Below, piece after piece: positions 10,765 to 21,507 of a DNA stretch of 64,000 nt. A model generated the notes under the pieces. That model saw only the letters and a program-made list of their open reading frames with translations, did no database searches and was not told the origin of the DNA. This stretch comes from Liopterus haemorrhoidalis (Eukaryota; Arthropoda; Insecta; Coleoptera; Dytiscidae), in the NCBI GenBank assembly GCA_963971575.1, contig OZ020617.1, positions 41,698,606 through 41,762,605 of the forward strand, given 5' to 3'. The position numbers and the translations under genes were made by a program. Numbering within the stretch: position 1 is the stretch's first letter; every line of letters begins with the position of its first letter.

Positions 10765-11850
10765 TTTCATATTTTACAAGTCCAATTTTCGACCACTTTT
10801 TGGAGCAGCTAAGGCCGTATATCGGCAATAACGCGGCGAATGTTGGCTTCCAAGTTGTCCATCGTCTCTGGTTTATCGGCGTAGATTAGCGACTTCACAT
10901 ATCCCCACAGAAAATAATCCAAAGGTGTAAAATCGCACGATATTGAAGGCCAATTCACAGGTCCATTACGCGAAATTATGCGCTCATCGAATGTTTCCTT
11001 CAATAAATCGATTGAGGCGCGCGCTGTGTGGCATGTTGCGCCGTATTGTTGAAACCACAGCTCTTCCACATTAATCCCATTCAATTGAAGAACGAAAAAG
11101 TCAATAATAATGGCTTTATAGCGGTCTCCACAGCAGCAACAGCTTCTTCGGTGCGCACTGTACGACGTCTCTGCAGATGTGTATTATCAATTAGAGTATG
11201 CGTGATGCGAAAACGATCCATGGTTATTCGAATTATTTGCTCGGATGGACGATTAAAAATCGTAAAATGGACGTAGCGCACGGCAAGTTTCGCGAACTGA
11301 ACCACGATTTTCGAAATAAATTTGCACAATTTGCAAGCTTTGTTCTGGCGTTAAGTGGGAAACAGAATGCAACGAGTTTGACGGCGCGTTGACGCCGTTC
11401 GTACGGCGCTATCTGTCAGGTGAAAGTTAAAACCAAGCTGTCGTACGCAAGTGCACAGAATGGACAACGTCCTACGGCGTTCGAACGCCATTGATACTGA
11501 ATGTTCGTCAACTTCCAACTTTTGACGCCGTTGAACGTTGACGCAGAACACCTAACCTCAGTTTTTACTGAATGGTAAAGTGTTTGTATGTATAAATAAC
11601 TTGCATACAACATAAATAACATCACACACAAGTCTTCATCATCCATTATACTTTTAATAAAAGAAAGCGCATGTATAAACACAGATATAGGTTGTCAAGT
11701 GACACTTTACGGCGTTAAAAATTATTGCATTGTGTGCAGGCGAAAATTCTCAACGGCGCTAACGCAACGCTGTCGCAAAAAACGGCGCGCTGACGGCGTA
11801 GCGCGCTGTGCATTCTGTTCCAGGCTTAAGTCTATTTATGGTGAAATGGC
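10765..11850 (-). pseudogene. DD41D (rosa-type) mariner transposase, internally deleted
   Basis: Minus strand. The N-terminal part reads LTPEQSLQIVQIYFENRG, then RALRPFY, NRPSEQIIRITMDRF and RRRTVRTEEAVAAVE. It then jumps, with most of the catalytic core deleted, to INVEELWFQQYGATCHTARA and FTPLDYFLWGYVKSLIYADK, ending in QKVVENW. The second catalytic Asp is mutated (QQD to QQY); counting from that site gives 41 residues to the last Asp. A TTAA-flanked MITE (11355-11825) splits the first codons. Non-functional. The same family is represented, far better preserved, at 36.0 kb. Confidence 0.85.
11355..11825. mobile_element. 471 bp TTAA-flanked MITE, GCCTGGAACAG family
   Basis: Ends GTGGGAAACAGAATGCA and (inverted) GCCTGGAACAGAATGCA, flanked by TTAA on both sides (11351-11354, 11826-11829). 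Removing it restores the DD41D N-terminal reading frame (LTPEQ...), which supports the 4 bp duplication. The interior is rich in ACGGCG/CGCCGT words and short palindromes such as GGCGTTCGAACGCC, giving local GC far above the surroundings. TTAA suggests a piggyBac-type mobiliser, but the termini are not classic piggyBac. Open frames here recur as mirror images and are not genes. Confidence 0.85.
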
Positions 11851-11929
11851 AAACTAAATTGAGCATAAATCAGCTGTCAGCTATCAAAAATGGCCGTCGC
11901 TGGAAACAATGCTCCCAATTCGTAAAACA

Positions 11930-12628
11930 AATCTTAAAAAAAAGACACACTTTATCTGTGACATCAAATTTTTGATCCTTTTGTGTGACGAAAGCAAAAA
12001 GGTTGAAAATCAATGATCTACAGCATTAGTTATAGAATTTTCTAATCAACGTTGTGTATTTTGAAACTACCTTAGTACCATTGTTCAAGTAGAAGAATTC
12101 GATACACTGCAAAATATGAAGAAAATTTATTTAACTAGGTTCGTTGTCCTATTTTTCCGGTCGGAAATTGAAGTTTTCTCATGGATTTTCTATTTTCAAC
12201 TACCTGACCAACCCACAAAATATTTAGATGTATTTCGAAATCACTTTGCATATCTAATATTTTGTTTGGACGAGATAGAGAATTATAAACAACTAAGATA
12301 GCCTATCCTTGCACAAAGTATTAATTTCCGAGCTTTTAGATGGAGAAATAGATAATTATATTGTTTTATATTTTAAGAATATTTGATTTTTCTGGCTATC
12401 TACGGTAGTGGCTTAATGTAGCTGTTTGAAACAAGATATATTAAGTTTATGGAGATGTTTATTGTCCCAAGTGGCGTTGACACAGACGTTCGGCACTTCC
12501 GATCGGCATGCCGAAATGATACAGACAAGCATCGGTCTCATCGGTATTAAAGGATACCAAGTCGATCTGCGTAGTGCGAACGGAACCCGCGTTCGGCACG
12601 ATCGACTTTAGTTCAATGATCAGACTTA
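11930..12628. other. No recognisable feature
   Basis: The open frames at 12116-12301 and 12426-12611 show no known motif. The second lies in a locally GC-richer patch (12460-12610) with CGATCGGCATGCCG-like palindromic words, origin unknown. Confidence 0.35.
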
Positions 12629-12842
12629 CATAATATTAGGTCGTCAAAGAAGAAATTTGTAGAAAAAAAAGGCAAAGTTGGTTGATAACTTACAAATATA
12701 AGGAATTATTTAATTCATCAAAGTATGCACCCATATTGTCTATACACTTTTGCCATTTAAGCGGAAGGTTGCTCCGACCGGTGGTATAAAACCCTGGCGG
12801 ACGAGAGTTAATGAATTCCTGGAAAGCCAGTTTTACAGCATT

Positions 12843-13655
12843 TTATTTTATTTTTTTATTTTTATTTTACTGTATAGGATACACAACAGAATATCCCCAC
12901 GAATGGGTTATTCCAATTACAGTGTAACACAAATTATATATAAAGTGTACACATCTTATGTCTACAAAATTAATAATTTAACAATATAAATATACAATAA
13001 TAATAACAATAATAGTATATTATGGAAACTGTATCAGTGACAATTCATAAATTGTAAAGAAATTTTTTTTTGAAGGAAAACAATGAAGAAGAAAATATGT
13101 CAATATCAGCAGCATGTTCATTAAGTGTCCTACAAATTCTTATCATGGGAGAATTCATTTTCGAGTTGGTAAGGCAAGCTGAAGTATGAAACAAGATGGG
13201 ATTTCTAACCTGATGTTGATAAATATTGTAACTAATATAACTGAGCAACTCGAGTGCGTCAAAGTTATTATTAACAATTTTGAAACCGATCACAGCATCA
13301 TTCAAAAGTCGTCTGTTAACCAAACTGGTCATATTATAGAAATCTAAGTTAAATTCATATGATTCATAATAATTTTTTTGTTTTACTCTATAATTTAGAC
13401 GATTAATAAATTTTTTTTGTATCTTTTCTAAAGATCCAATGTATGTTTCATACTGAGGGTTCCAAATACAACTAGCGAATTCTAGATGACTTCTGACTAA
13501 TCCATTATATAATGTGATGAAAGCGCGTGGTTCTGTAAATTCTGTAGTAACTCGAAACATAAATCCTAAGTTTCTGAGGGCTTTTTGTACAATATAGTTA
13601 ATATGCTTGTTAAAGACAAGTTTAGAGTCCAGAATCACCAAACCATCCAAAACCA
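12843..13655 (-). mobile_element. 5'-truncated Jockey-like LINE inserted in the mariner
   Basis: An 813 bp insertion flanked by a 6 bp duplication AGCATT (12837-12842, 13656-13661). The 3' end on the minus strand is an (AAAAT)n-like tail at 12843-12870. Removing the insertion joins the two halves of the mariner frame. 5' truncation, an A-rich tail and a short duplication are hallmarks of target-primed reverse transcription. Confidence 0.88.
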
Positions 13656-13656
13656 A
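13045..13656 (-). CDS. Jockey-like LINE ORF2, C-terminal 203 residues
   Basis: C-terminal part of a non-LTR retrotransposon ORF2. It begins within the sequence after the RT active site (LDSKLVFNKHINYIVQKALR), continues GFMFRVTTEF, YNGLVRSHLEFASCIWNPQY and IQKKFINRLNYR, and ends ...FSFKKKFLYNL. This is the thumb/post-RT region seen in Jockey-clade elements; no YxDD box and no AP endonuclease are present because of 5' truncation. The frame is open for the whole surviving length, so the insertion is fairly young. The first few codons read across the junction with the mariner. Not functional alone. Confidence 0.85.
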   Translation of the reverse strand: MVLDGLVILDSKLVFNKHINYIVQKALRNLGFMFRVTTEFTEPRAFITLYNGLVRSHLEFASCIWNPQYETYIGSLEKIQKKFINRLNYRVKQKNYYESYEFNLDFYNMTSLVNRRLLNDAVIGFKIVNNNFDALELLSYISYNIYQHQVRNPILFHTSACLTNSKMNSPMIRICRTLNEHAADIDIFSSSLFSFKKKFLYNL

Positions 13657-14109
13657 GCATTGTCGGAATTAAACTGTTTTCCTATTAAAAAGTTGTCCAA
13701 ATTGCGGAAGAAGTGGCAGTCAGTGGGGGGGGGGGCTACTAGAGGGTCTGGTGAGTATGGAGGATGATGAAGAAGTTCCAATTTCAATTCCTGTAGTTTT
13801 GCCACAGTCATTTGTGCAGAGTGTGGTCTAGTGTTATCATGCAATAAGATAGAAGTCGATCTGTTGACCAATCTAGGCTGTGTTTCTTTAAGTTTTTGCA
13901 TCATTTCGTCCAGTTGGTTGCAGTATATTTCTGCTGTGATTGAGAGCCTGTTTTTTTGTTTTTTTTTTTGTTTTTAAGTTTCCTAAACGAAATTTGGCGA
14001 ACCAATTGATATTTTCTGCGCGTAGTAACAATAGTGTCAAATACACTATGAATGTTTCGCAGAGTCTGCGATGCCGTAGTTTCACGTAAGAACTCATACT
14101 TCATAATAG

Positions 14110-14702
14110 TGCGAATTTACGACCGTTTCATTTTCAACAAAATTAATTTTTAAAAATAGTTTTTGATATTTTTTGGAGCATACAATCATTTCTTTAAACA
14201 GGCGAGATGTGTAAATTTTGCAAAAAAAAAAAAAAAAACAGAACGGTAAAATATTAAGCCAATGTCAAATAATAAACTCTTAAAGTTGGCAATATTATTA
14301 ACTACAAATTTCATCCTTGACGACAAGGATACATAATAAACGACAGGGTACCATCATGTAATTCGTGGTCTCTTTGAGTGGTGACCAAGAGGAAATGGAA
14401 AGAAAAAAAAATGCTCAACCATTTTGCTAGAGAAAAGAAGTAGATGGACGAATCGGGAAGAAGTTTCTGAATCCTCGCCTACATCTGTACTCGAGATGAA
14501 ATTGGTCTACATCGACCAGTACAAGGTCCTTCATCAAATCACTTCATCCATATTTTTTTCTACTCCGGAGTCTTAAAATCTACTTTTTCTGTATTTATGA
14601 CACTTGACACTTAAAATTATTAACAAAACCGAATAACTAGAATGTCTTTCCTATCAAACATTTTCACGACTCAGTGCCGACAATGAATGGTTCTTCGACA
14701 CG
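14110..14702. other. No recognisable feature
   Basis: AT-rich DNA without supported genes; it includes an A-run (14221-14237). Confidence 0.4.
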
Positions 14703-14704
14703 TA

Positions 14705-15301
14705 CCCTTTTCACACTAGAACTTTAAGATCGGATGTTAAAGTGAATGTATCTTTAAACGCTAATGTGAAACCGTATAGCCTCGTCTAAATACAAGCGAT
14801 GTTTAAGACAGAGATCTGCGTCTTAAACATCGTCCGCATTGCCAACTTAATTTCTATTATAAAAAAATACTCCTTGAATTTGTGCTGTCAACATTTTATA
14901 TTATCATAAACAAGAATACTGTATTATATCGACGTTATAAGAAGTTTATACTTATTGTTATAATAAAATTATTTATTTTAATAATGTGTTTAATAAAATA
15001 CAGAGCTACAATAATTGAGATAAAATGTATCGACTTACATGTTAATACAGGTGTAATATATTCTTTATTGTAGTGTCTTTATTGTAGAATGAAATGAAAT
15101 ATCCATATTTGTTTATAATAATTCAAAATGTGGGTCTGCGCAGACAGTTCAAAACTGGTAATTTCATGACGGTAACTTAAGGACAAAATTACTGCAGCTG
15201 ATGACAGCACCGGAGATTTAAATATCAAGTGTGAAAGCAAACGATGTTAAACATTGGTGATCTTTAAGTTCACTCGTCTTAAAGTTCTAGTGTGAAAAGG
15301 G
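14705..15301. mobile_element. 597 bp MITE with TA target duplication
   Basis: Ends CCCTTTTCACACTAGAACTT and its inverse CCCTTTTCACACTAGAACTT agree perfectly for at least 26 bp, with TA outside both (14703-14704, 15302-15303). Sub-terminal TTAAAG/CTTTAA and GATGTTTAAG words repeat in both arms. The interior is AT-rich; the 63-codon open frame at 14882 has no motif. Tc1/mariner-type MITE by target site. Confidence 0.9.
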
Positions 15302-15303
15302 TA

Positions 15304-16215
15304 ATAGTGTGGTTGTGGCCAGTTTTTTTTTATTTATTATTTTTTTTTTATGATTCTTCGGTGTAAGAATGTACAGAATAAGGGTGTATGTGTACATCTG
15401 TGGACCTTTTATGGCAACTATTTTTATAAAACAGCTATGATGATAGCTAACCTTTGTTAAAATACGGTACCACGTGGAAAAATAAATTTGCTTACAAATA
15501 ATTATTTTAATTTATTCCCTAAAATGTGTGTCAAAAATGTCTGGAATTCACACTAAATCGGCAAAAGTAAAATATTAAAATAAATGGAGATTTTAGGAAA
15601 AACAAAAATAGAAACAAAGATGGAAAAAATCGAGATTTCGATTGCTAATTAAGGCCTAATTCTTTACAAGGAGTTTAACGATATAAGTCTTGATTAGATA
15701 ATGTTAGAAAATTATTATTTACAACAATGTTAAATAAATCTATTATTTATTACATTGTTTATGATTTTATATAATCAAATTATCAGTTATCTCTGTTACT
15801 TCACATCAAAATATTATTACATTGTCTTCTTGTTTCAACAAAATGTCAGATGATGCAACCAGAATCCTTGAAAATTATATTTACGAGAAGAAAATTTCTA
15901 AATCATTATCATAATAAGGGGACTGTAGATTTGATATGAAAATGAGCTATAGTAAACGGTGTTTTTAAATCTAAAAATAAATGTCGCGTCTTAGCAGTAA
16001 CGTATTTTCATTCCGCAGGGTTCGAATACCGAAAGATTATTGAAATACAAGATCTGTACTAAAATTTCATTGGAAATGAGCGGCAGCTACAGTGTAGAGC
16101 AGCGTTTTCCAACCGACGGTCCGTAAGATTTTTGCTTATCACTTACATTTATTTGCAAAGGGCGCACGGTTTTGCCCCTAGTGTAAGTTTTCCATACTGC
16201 GGCTCTGGTCTGGAG
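15304..16215. other. No gene; possible hAT end near 16102
   Basis: AT-rich. At 16102 the sequence CAGCGTTTTCCAACCGACGG resembles the start of a Charlie-type hAT element, but no partner end or 8 bp duplication was found. Confidence 0.35.
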
Positions 16216-16219
16216 ATCC

Positions 16220-16684
16220 AACTATATCTCAAGAAATATAAAGCTGTGCTTGTTCAACACAAATGTGAAATCGGTGTTACTCTACGGATGTGAAACCTGG
16301 AAAGTTACCCGTGTAATAATTTCCAAATTGCAATCCTTTGTAAACAGATGTCTCCGCAGATTCATCTGAATGTTCTGGCCGGAAAGAATATCTAACGCAG
16401 AGCTATGGCAACGAACAAACCAAACAGACATCCAGAACGAAATAAAATTGCGCAAGTGGAAATGGATAGGACATGTCCTGAGGAGAGAGCGGACTAGCGT
16501 GCCTAGAATGGCCTTGGATTGGAATCCACAAGGTACACGCAAAATCGGAATGCCAAAAACAACCTGGAGACGAACAATTATTCAAGAGGCGAGGAATTAT
16601 GGAAAATCGTGGCTGGAGATTAAACATCTTGCGGTCAATAGAACACTCTGGAAGAGTTTTGTGGAAGCCCTATGCTCCTCATAG
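16220..16684 (+). pseudogene. RTE-like LINE, C-terminal fragment
   Basis: Reads KLCLFNTNVKSVLLYGCETW, SKLQSFVNRCLRRFI, one stop, then WPERISNAELWQRTNQTDIQ, RKWKWIGHVLRR, LDWNPQGTRK, PKTTWRRTI and WKSFVEALCSS-stop at 16682-16684. SVLLYGCETW followed by KWxWIGHxLR and the WNPQGxR tail identify the post-RT C-terminus of an RTE-like LINE, a common class in invertebrates. The RT core and endonuclease are missing. One nonsense codon lies at the tryptophan-rich junction near 16367. Confidence 0.85.
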
Positions 16685-16689
16685 GAGCC

Positions 16690-17960
16690 AAAGGAACATA
16701 TATATTCACAGTTGCTTGCATTTTCCTGAAGATAATTTTGCGTAACTAGTAATAGTAAATAATTTTTATCAATTAAAATGTATTTAGAAATTGATTCTTA
16801 ATTCTGGCTTCAAGGGGTTAATAAATAAAAACCTGTTACACTGTGAATTTTTTTGTGATGATTCTATTTTACATTTAAACTTCTTGGAAAAATAACGTAA
16901 CACAAAAAGGTAGAGTTACGTTGGTAATATTTTTATAATTGTCGTCAATAGAAGTCATGAGACAATTATAAATGTAAAACTTAGAGCGAGACATTTTCCT
17001 GGCATCGTATTTAAAACATTTTTAAACATTGCAGTTTAGATTCAATGTCGGTCACTAGACATAAAATCTCTAAAATTAAACATCGAGTTTGTTGGCCGAT
17101 ACTTAAAAAAAGCGCATTCACTTTCAATGTAACCTATCAGCCTACTTGCTGTCTGTCGATCTTATATTTACAACTGCTGATATGCACAGAAATAAACTTT
17201 AAATATACATAATTCGTAAACTAAGGTATCACAGATGTTTGCAAATATTGCACACTGTACATAAAAAAACGCACATAGATAAAAAATGTGGAATTTTCCA
17301 TAAAAATTTTGGATGTGTGCCACATACATTACGTTGTCTAAGTACATTATATGAAAACATTTGATTTTAAACTAAAAACATTTTCTTTTTTTTTTTTTTC
17401 TACAAAAGGGATTTAAATTAACTATCATGTCATCTTTTGCAGGATTAAAATAACAGATTAATCTCTCGTGTATAAAATAGACAATGTTTCATATTTCTAT
17501 TACCGTTTATAGTATCCAAAGGTAGGAGTTGTTTACTAAAATGTAAAAAGTAGCGCTGGGAACCGGAACCCAGTGCTGAATCTACGGGGGTACCCTCAGG
17601 CAAAAATATCACCGCCATCCTCGGGGGCGGAAATATTCCCACCATCCAGACGTAAATTTGATGTAAATTAAATAATAAGAGATATTTCACGATTTTAATT
17701 TTAGGGTCTCTCTCTGTAATTCCCTAAATTTTCATCCAGTCGTAAAAGTATGTACAACAAAAAAGATTTTTTGTCTTATTATAAACAATTTTTTTCATAC
17801 ACGTTTTTGCTAAGTGAATAATAAAGGAGATAAGCGTATTGGGGCAGAGAAGGTAAGTTCTCCGTTTCTAAAAAAAGGTAAATTCTCAAATATTAATCTA
17901 ATTGAAAAAATGCATTGAACAAAAAATATTTGTTTTCTTATTATAAACATTTTTTGTTAT
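16690..17960. other. No recognisable gene
   Basis: Mostly low-information AT-rich DNA. The 17548-17660 patch (GGAACCGGAACCCAGTGC...) is GC-richer and may be the end of a DNA element, without a visible partner. Confidence 0.35.
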
Positions 17961-17982
17961 TCTTATATATTACTTAAAAAAC

Positions 17983-19021
17983 TTGCTGAAGCTGGTATAC
18001 ATGGTGTCCTACTGCGCTGGGTTAACTCGTATTTACAGGTCTCAGGCTGTGGTTGTTCATGGATTTAAGTCTGACTTTTATATCTCAACTTCGGGTGTCC
18101 CTCAAGGTTCGCACCTTGGTCCCCTTCTTTTTATAATATACATCAATGATATTGTAAACTGTTTTAAGCACTCGCAAATACTGCTATATGCTGACGACTT
18201 GAAGATCTATTCACAGATTACATCTATTACTGATTGTCTTCTCCTACAAAACGATCTAGTCAGTTTACATGACTACTGTATTTCAAATAAACTATTTCTA
18301 AATTTTTCTAAATGCTTTCAGATAACTTTCACTAGAAACCATTAAACTTTTTCATTTTCCTATAGCATAAATTCAAACACACTTCTTAACGTCAGCCATA
18401 TTAAAGATCTTGGTGTAACCATAGACTCAAAGCTAAAATTTGACATTCATATAAATACCATAGTTCAGAAAGGTTACAAGATGTTGGGGTTCATCATTAG
18501 AACATCTAAATTTTTTTTTAAATTACAAATCTGTCATCAGGTTATATAATGCATATGTAAATTCGCATTTAAGTTACTGCTGCACCGTCTGGAATCCCCA
18601 ATATAATGTTCATATATCCCGAATAGAACAGATTCAAAAAAGATTTATTTGTTATATTTCTAGGAAAGCACCAATTTCCAGCATGAATTACAGTACCGCA
18701 TGTAAATACTTTAAGATGCTTAGAGTAACTGATAAAAGATCTCTCTCTGACATTATTATATTTGCAAAAATTATTAATGGTATAGTTGATTCTCCATCTC
18801 TCCTGCAACTTACAAATATAAATGTCCCGAACCGGTATTTAAGAAACAAAAATTTAATACACCAGCCTTTTGCCAGAACCAACTCAAATTTTAATTCGCC
18901 TATTATTAGATTTTCATTTACTTATAATAACTTAGCTTCTATTCTTAATCTTGATATCTTTTTTCAAACTATATACATCTTAAAAAAACAGATTAAAAAC
19001 TATTATATTAACAAATATTAA
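17983..19021 (+). pseudogene. Jockey-like LINE reverse transcriptase, frameshifted
   Basis: The first open block contains TSGVPQGSHLGPLLFIIYIN and LLYADDLKIY, the RT motif with catalytic YADD. After a stop at 18343 comes IKDLGVTIDSKLKFDIHINT and KMLGFIIRTSKFF in another frame, then a third open block from 18683 ending in FFQTIYILKKQI. At least two frameshifts and a stop split it. Upstream RT motifs and the AP-type endonuclease are absent. It is homologous to the LINE ORF at 13.0-13.6 kb through the LDSKL..IHIN block but clearly a different copy or subfamily. Confidence 0.88.
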
Positions 19022-19206
19022 TAATACTCCTATTTTATAAAAAAATGTGTATCAACTTTATATAACTTTTATATGTATATTGTATTTTTATTATTATTAT
19101 TGTTATTATTTATTTATTTTTTTTTAATAATCACCAATGTAATTATATTGTTTAACAATGTTGTCGTTGTAGTGTTGGGTTAGTCCTGTATACAACGCTA
19201 CGAACA

Positions 19207-19250
<44 letters not shown>

Positions 19251-19253
19251 ATA
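19207..19253 (+). repeat. (AAAT)n LINE tail
   Basis: About 11 AAAT units ending the Jockey-like LINE; probably both retroposition tail and slipped microsatellite. Confidence 0.9.
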
Positions 19254-19477
19254 TAGGTATGGGGTGTTTACTGCCTTCTTATTTCTTTTTAAATGGGTCA
19301 AAAGAAAGTGAAAACCTTAAAAAGTTTTATAATAAAAGAGATATTAATTTTTTAAGTTTTTATAGAGAAGCGATAAATTAATGTTAGAAAAACTTTTAGT
19401 AACCTGCGATCTAACAAATTTCATTATTCGTAATAATAATAATAATAAATTTATTAATAAATAAATTAAACCATTAG

Positions 19478-19790
19478 ACGGTGCACCAGAGCATTTCCGC
19501 CGTTTCGTTCGTCAACACTTAAACCTTGTATTTGAAAATAACTGGATTGGTCACCCCAACCATTCCACTTATTTTCCTGTTCCTTGGCCTTCCCGGTTGC
19601 CAGACTTAACACCATTAGTCTTTATTTATAGGGGCATTTGAAGACCATGGTAACACCAAAATTATGGACCTGGAGGATCTCCGTAAACGGGTGGAAGTAG
19701 CAGCAGCGGAAATTCGACAAGGCATGGACCTTGCAGCATACAACAGCAGGGTGATAACTTCGAACATATGCTGTAAAAGTACTTATCGTT
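19478..19790 (+). pseudogene. mariner/IS630-type transposase C-terminal relic
   Basis: Plus-strand reading, with frameshifts, gives DGAPEHFRRFVRQHLN (second catalytic Asp region), NNWIGHPNHS, WPSRLPDLTPL (third Asp region, final Asp replaced by Val), MDLEDLRKRVEVAAAEIRQG and a tail like NSRVITSN. This is the C-terminal third of an ITm-family transposase. The spacing between the acidic sites seems enlarged by a small insertion, so the subgroup cannot be assigned safely. Confidence 0.7.
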
Positions 19791-19844
19791 GTTTTGTTTT
19801 TTTAATCCCATAAAAAAAAAAAACTTAAAAACTCACATCCGTAC

Positions 19845-20475
19845 AAGATTACGGACTTAAAGTTGGTATTAAATAGTCTTAACTTGGTACAGGAGTAAAT
19901 CCTTGAATACTGTATTGGATTCAGCGTTCTGAAAGCTGGGTCAGTTTTGTGAATTATTGATGTTATATCTGCTTCAGTGCCTACAGAGATGTCAATAAGG
20001 CTTGCAAGATACAGAAATTTCTCGAAACACTCAATTATTTCGTCATTTAAACGGAGGGGTATATTGTTGTTTGTCACATATATATTAGTCATATTTTAAG
20101 ACCGACTTTCTTTGCCTCATGGTCTAGTTTTTGTATTTTTCGCTGAATGTTCATTAGGGAATGAGTAAGGAAGCATCTATATCTACATAGTCCAGGTCGA
20201 GTCTGGAAGTTAGGTTTCATATGATACCTCTTGGAGTCTCATTGACTTTGCGGAGCACCGAGTGTAATACTATGTGGAATAATAGGGGTAATAGCACACA
20301 CCCCTGCTTGACTCCATTTTTAAGCTTGAGTTTCACTAGTCTCACCCCTGTGTAGGATTTGTCGGTACTCGTACCTCGGTCAGTGCGTCCCAAACGGCTT
20401 CATGGAATCTACACCATTTAGTCTCATGTAATCCTTCCGCTAATGTAGTTAGTGCCTTCCGAAGATAAACGTCTA
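19845..20475 (-). pseudogene. RTE-like LINE RT fragment
   Basis: Minus strand. Near 20330-20270 it reads LKLKNGVKQGCVLLPLLFHI, the RT motif with GxxQGxxLxPLLF, then a damaged YADD region near 20190, IQRKIQKLDHEAKKVGLK near 20110, and an open block from 20092: NIYVTNNNIPLRLNDEIIEC, YLASLIDI, TEADITSIIHKTDPAFRTLN and LRLFNTNFKSVILYGCE. Order and motifs match RTE-like elements. The piece after SVILYGCE, retained in the copy at 16.2 kb, is missing here. Confidence 0.8.
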
Positions 20476-20760
20476 GATTTAACACTGCCGAAATCCTTTT
20501 TTTTTTTGCTGGTTCCGGTTTTCAGGTAAAACCGTATTCGTAATATTCGAATAAGCCGGTTTCGTATACCTGGCTCCAGTCAATCGATTCCGGATATCCC
20601 GATTTCATAAGTTTTTTTATCACACTTATCTTCCATTCGTCTATCGTTGTTTTCCTCATCACTTTTTTTACGGATACCCAGTTCCGGATACCAGGTTCCG
20701 ATTACCCGGAACCGGTACTTTTTTCAAATCAATTTCGGCATGGTCTATTTCTGATAGTAC
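20476..20760. repeat. GGTTCCGG-rich region, probable DNA-element remnant
   Basis: Repeated degenerate words (GGTTCCGG, GATTCCGG, AACCGG, GGATACC) in both orientations from 20507 to 20735. Similar word-rich zones mark the ends of hAT-like elements at 517-614 and 63134-63855. No precise ends could be placed. Confidence 0.4.
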
Positions 20761-20854
20761 TAGTCAAAAGTGAAATTGAGCGAAATTAATTTTTTCTCAT
20801 TTTGTTTTAATACCGTTTATAGGATAAGAGTGCAAACCAGGGTTTGTGATGTAC

Positions 20855-21052
20855 GTAGTTAATAGAATCACTCAGAATAAATGAAACTGAAGAAATTTTA
20901 GATTGGAGACCGAGGGACATAAGCAGAAACAGAGGCAGACCACACACTAGGAGGATAGGTGATTTGAGAAGAAGTACCGGAAACTGGCAGCTTAATGCAC
21001 TAGATCTAATGAAACTGAACCAAACGGGGAAGGGCTATGTAAAGCAATGAAC
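20855..21052 (+). pseudogene. LINE ORF2 C-terminal fragment
   Basis: One plus frame reads EILDWRPRDISRNRGRPHTR, RIGDLRRSTGNWQLNALDL, then KLNQTGKGYVKQ-stop. The WRP...RxRGRPxTRW...D(I/L)...GxxW pattern is the extreme C-terminus of LINE polyproteins of the kind often annotated as craniofacial development protein 2-like. About 60 residues survive. Confidence 0.65.
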
Positions 21053-21507
21053 AAGAGAAGTTGAATGATGATGATCGTTTGTAGAAAAAATATTGTACTT
21101 AACGCGGGAATGAAGTAGGACTCGCGATGATTATCGCCATCGCCTACGCGTAATCATTGCACGGAAGTAAAATACAACTTTATTCCATTGTTACATAAAT
21201 AACTATTAACTTCCTGAATATTTACTATCTGTTAATTAATATAATTAATAGATAATGACTTTGAATAGGCGATATGATTTTTCCGCATCATCGATGGTGC
21301 TAAATTAAAATGGGCTTGGGCTGATTATGTAATTAGAAGAGATGATGGATGATGAATAAAAATCACTACTTATGGACCAATTCTCAACCCGTAACGCATT
21401 CCGTAAGTAATTTATAGGCGTTAGTGGTATCTATAGGCAATTGGTTGATTATGTGCGCACCCATAACGTTTCATGTAAATAGTACGAGAGAACAAAAAAA
21501 TCATTTA

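Larger units (their letters stand above)
12690..14104 (-). pseudogene. mariner transposase relic (D34D type), LINE-interrupted
   Basis: Minus strand. N-terminus MKYEFLRETTASQTLRNIHS, then INWFAKFRLGNLK. An A-rich junction follows with a large internal deletion, then ITAEIYCNQLDEMMQKLKET, LLHDNTRPHSAQ (second catalytic Asp), HHPPYSPD, DCHFFRNLDNFL, and after the LINE insertion LAFQEFINSRPPGFYTTG and KWQKCIDNMGAYF to a stop at 12690-12692. The DNA-binding domain is mostly lost and a frameshifting G-run (13728-13736) lies near the third Asp. The 5' half of the catalytic domain is missing, so the gene is dead. Confidence 0.9.
17965..19253 (+). mobile_element. 5'-truncated Jockey-like LINE with (TAAA)n tail
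   Basis: Coding remnant followed by a 3' UTR (TTGTCGTTGTAGTGTTGGGT near 19160) and a clean (AAAT)n tail at 19207-19252. The 5' boundary is only approximate. Plus-strand orientation agrees with the tail. Confidence 0.85.

Noticed and set aside
11416..11682. Homologous open frames at 11416-11682, 57052-57276, 57141-57437 and 57262-57591
   Set aside because: They are the two strands of the GCCTGGAACAG MITE. Similarity is at DNA level and in opposite orientations; no protein signature.
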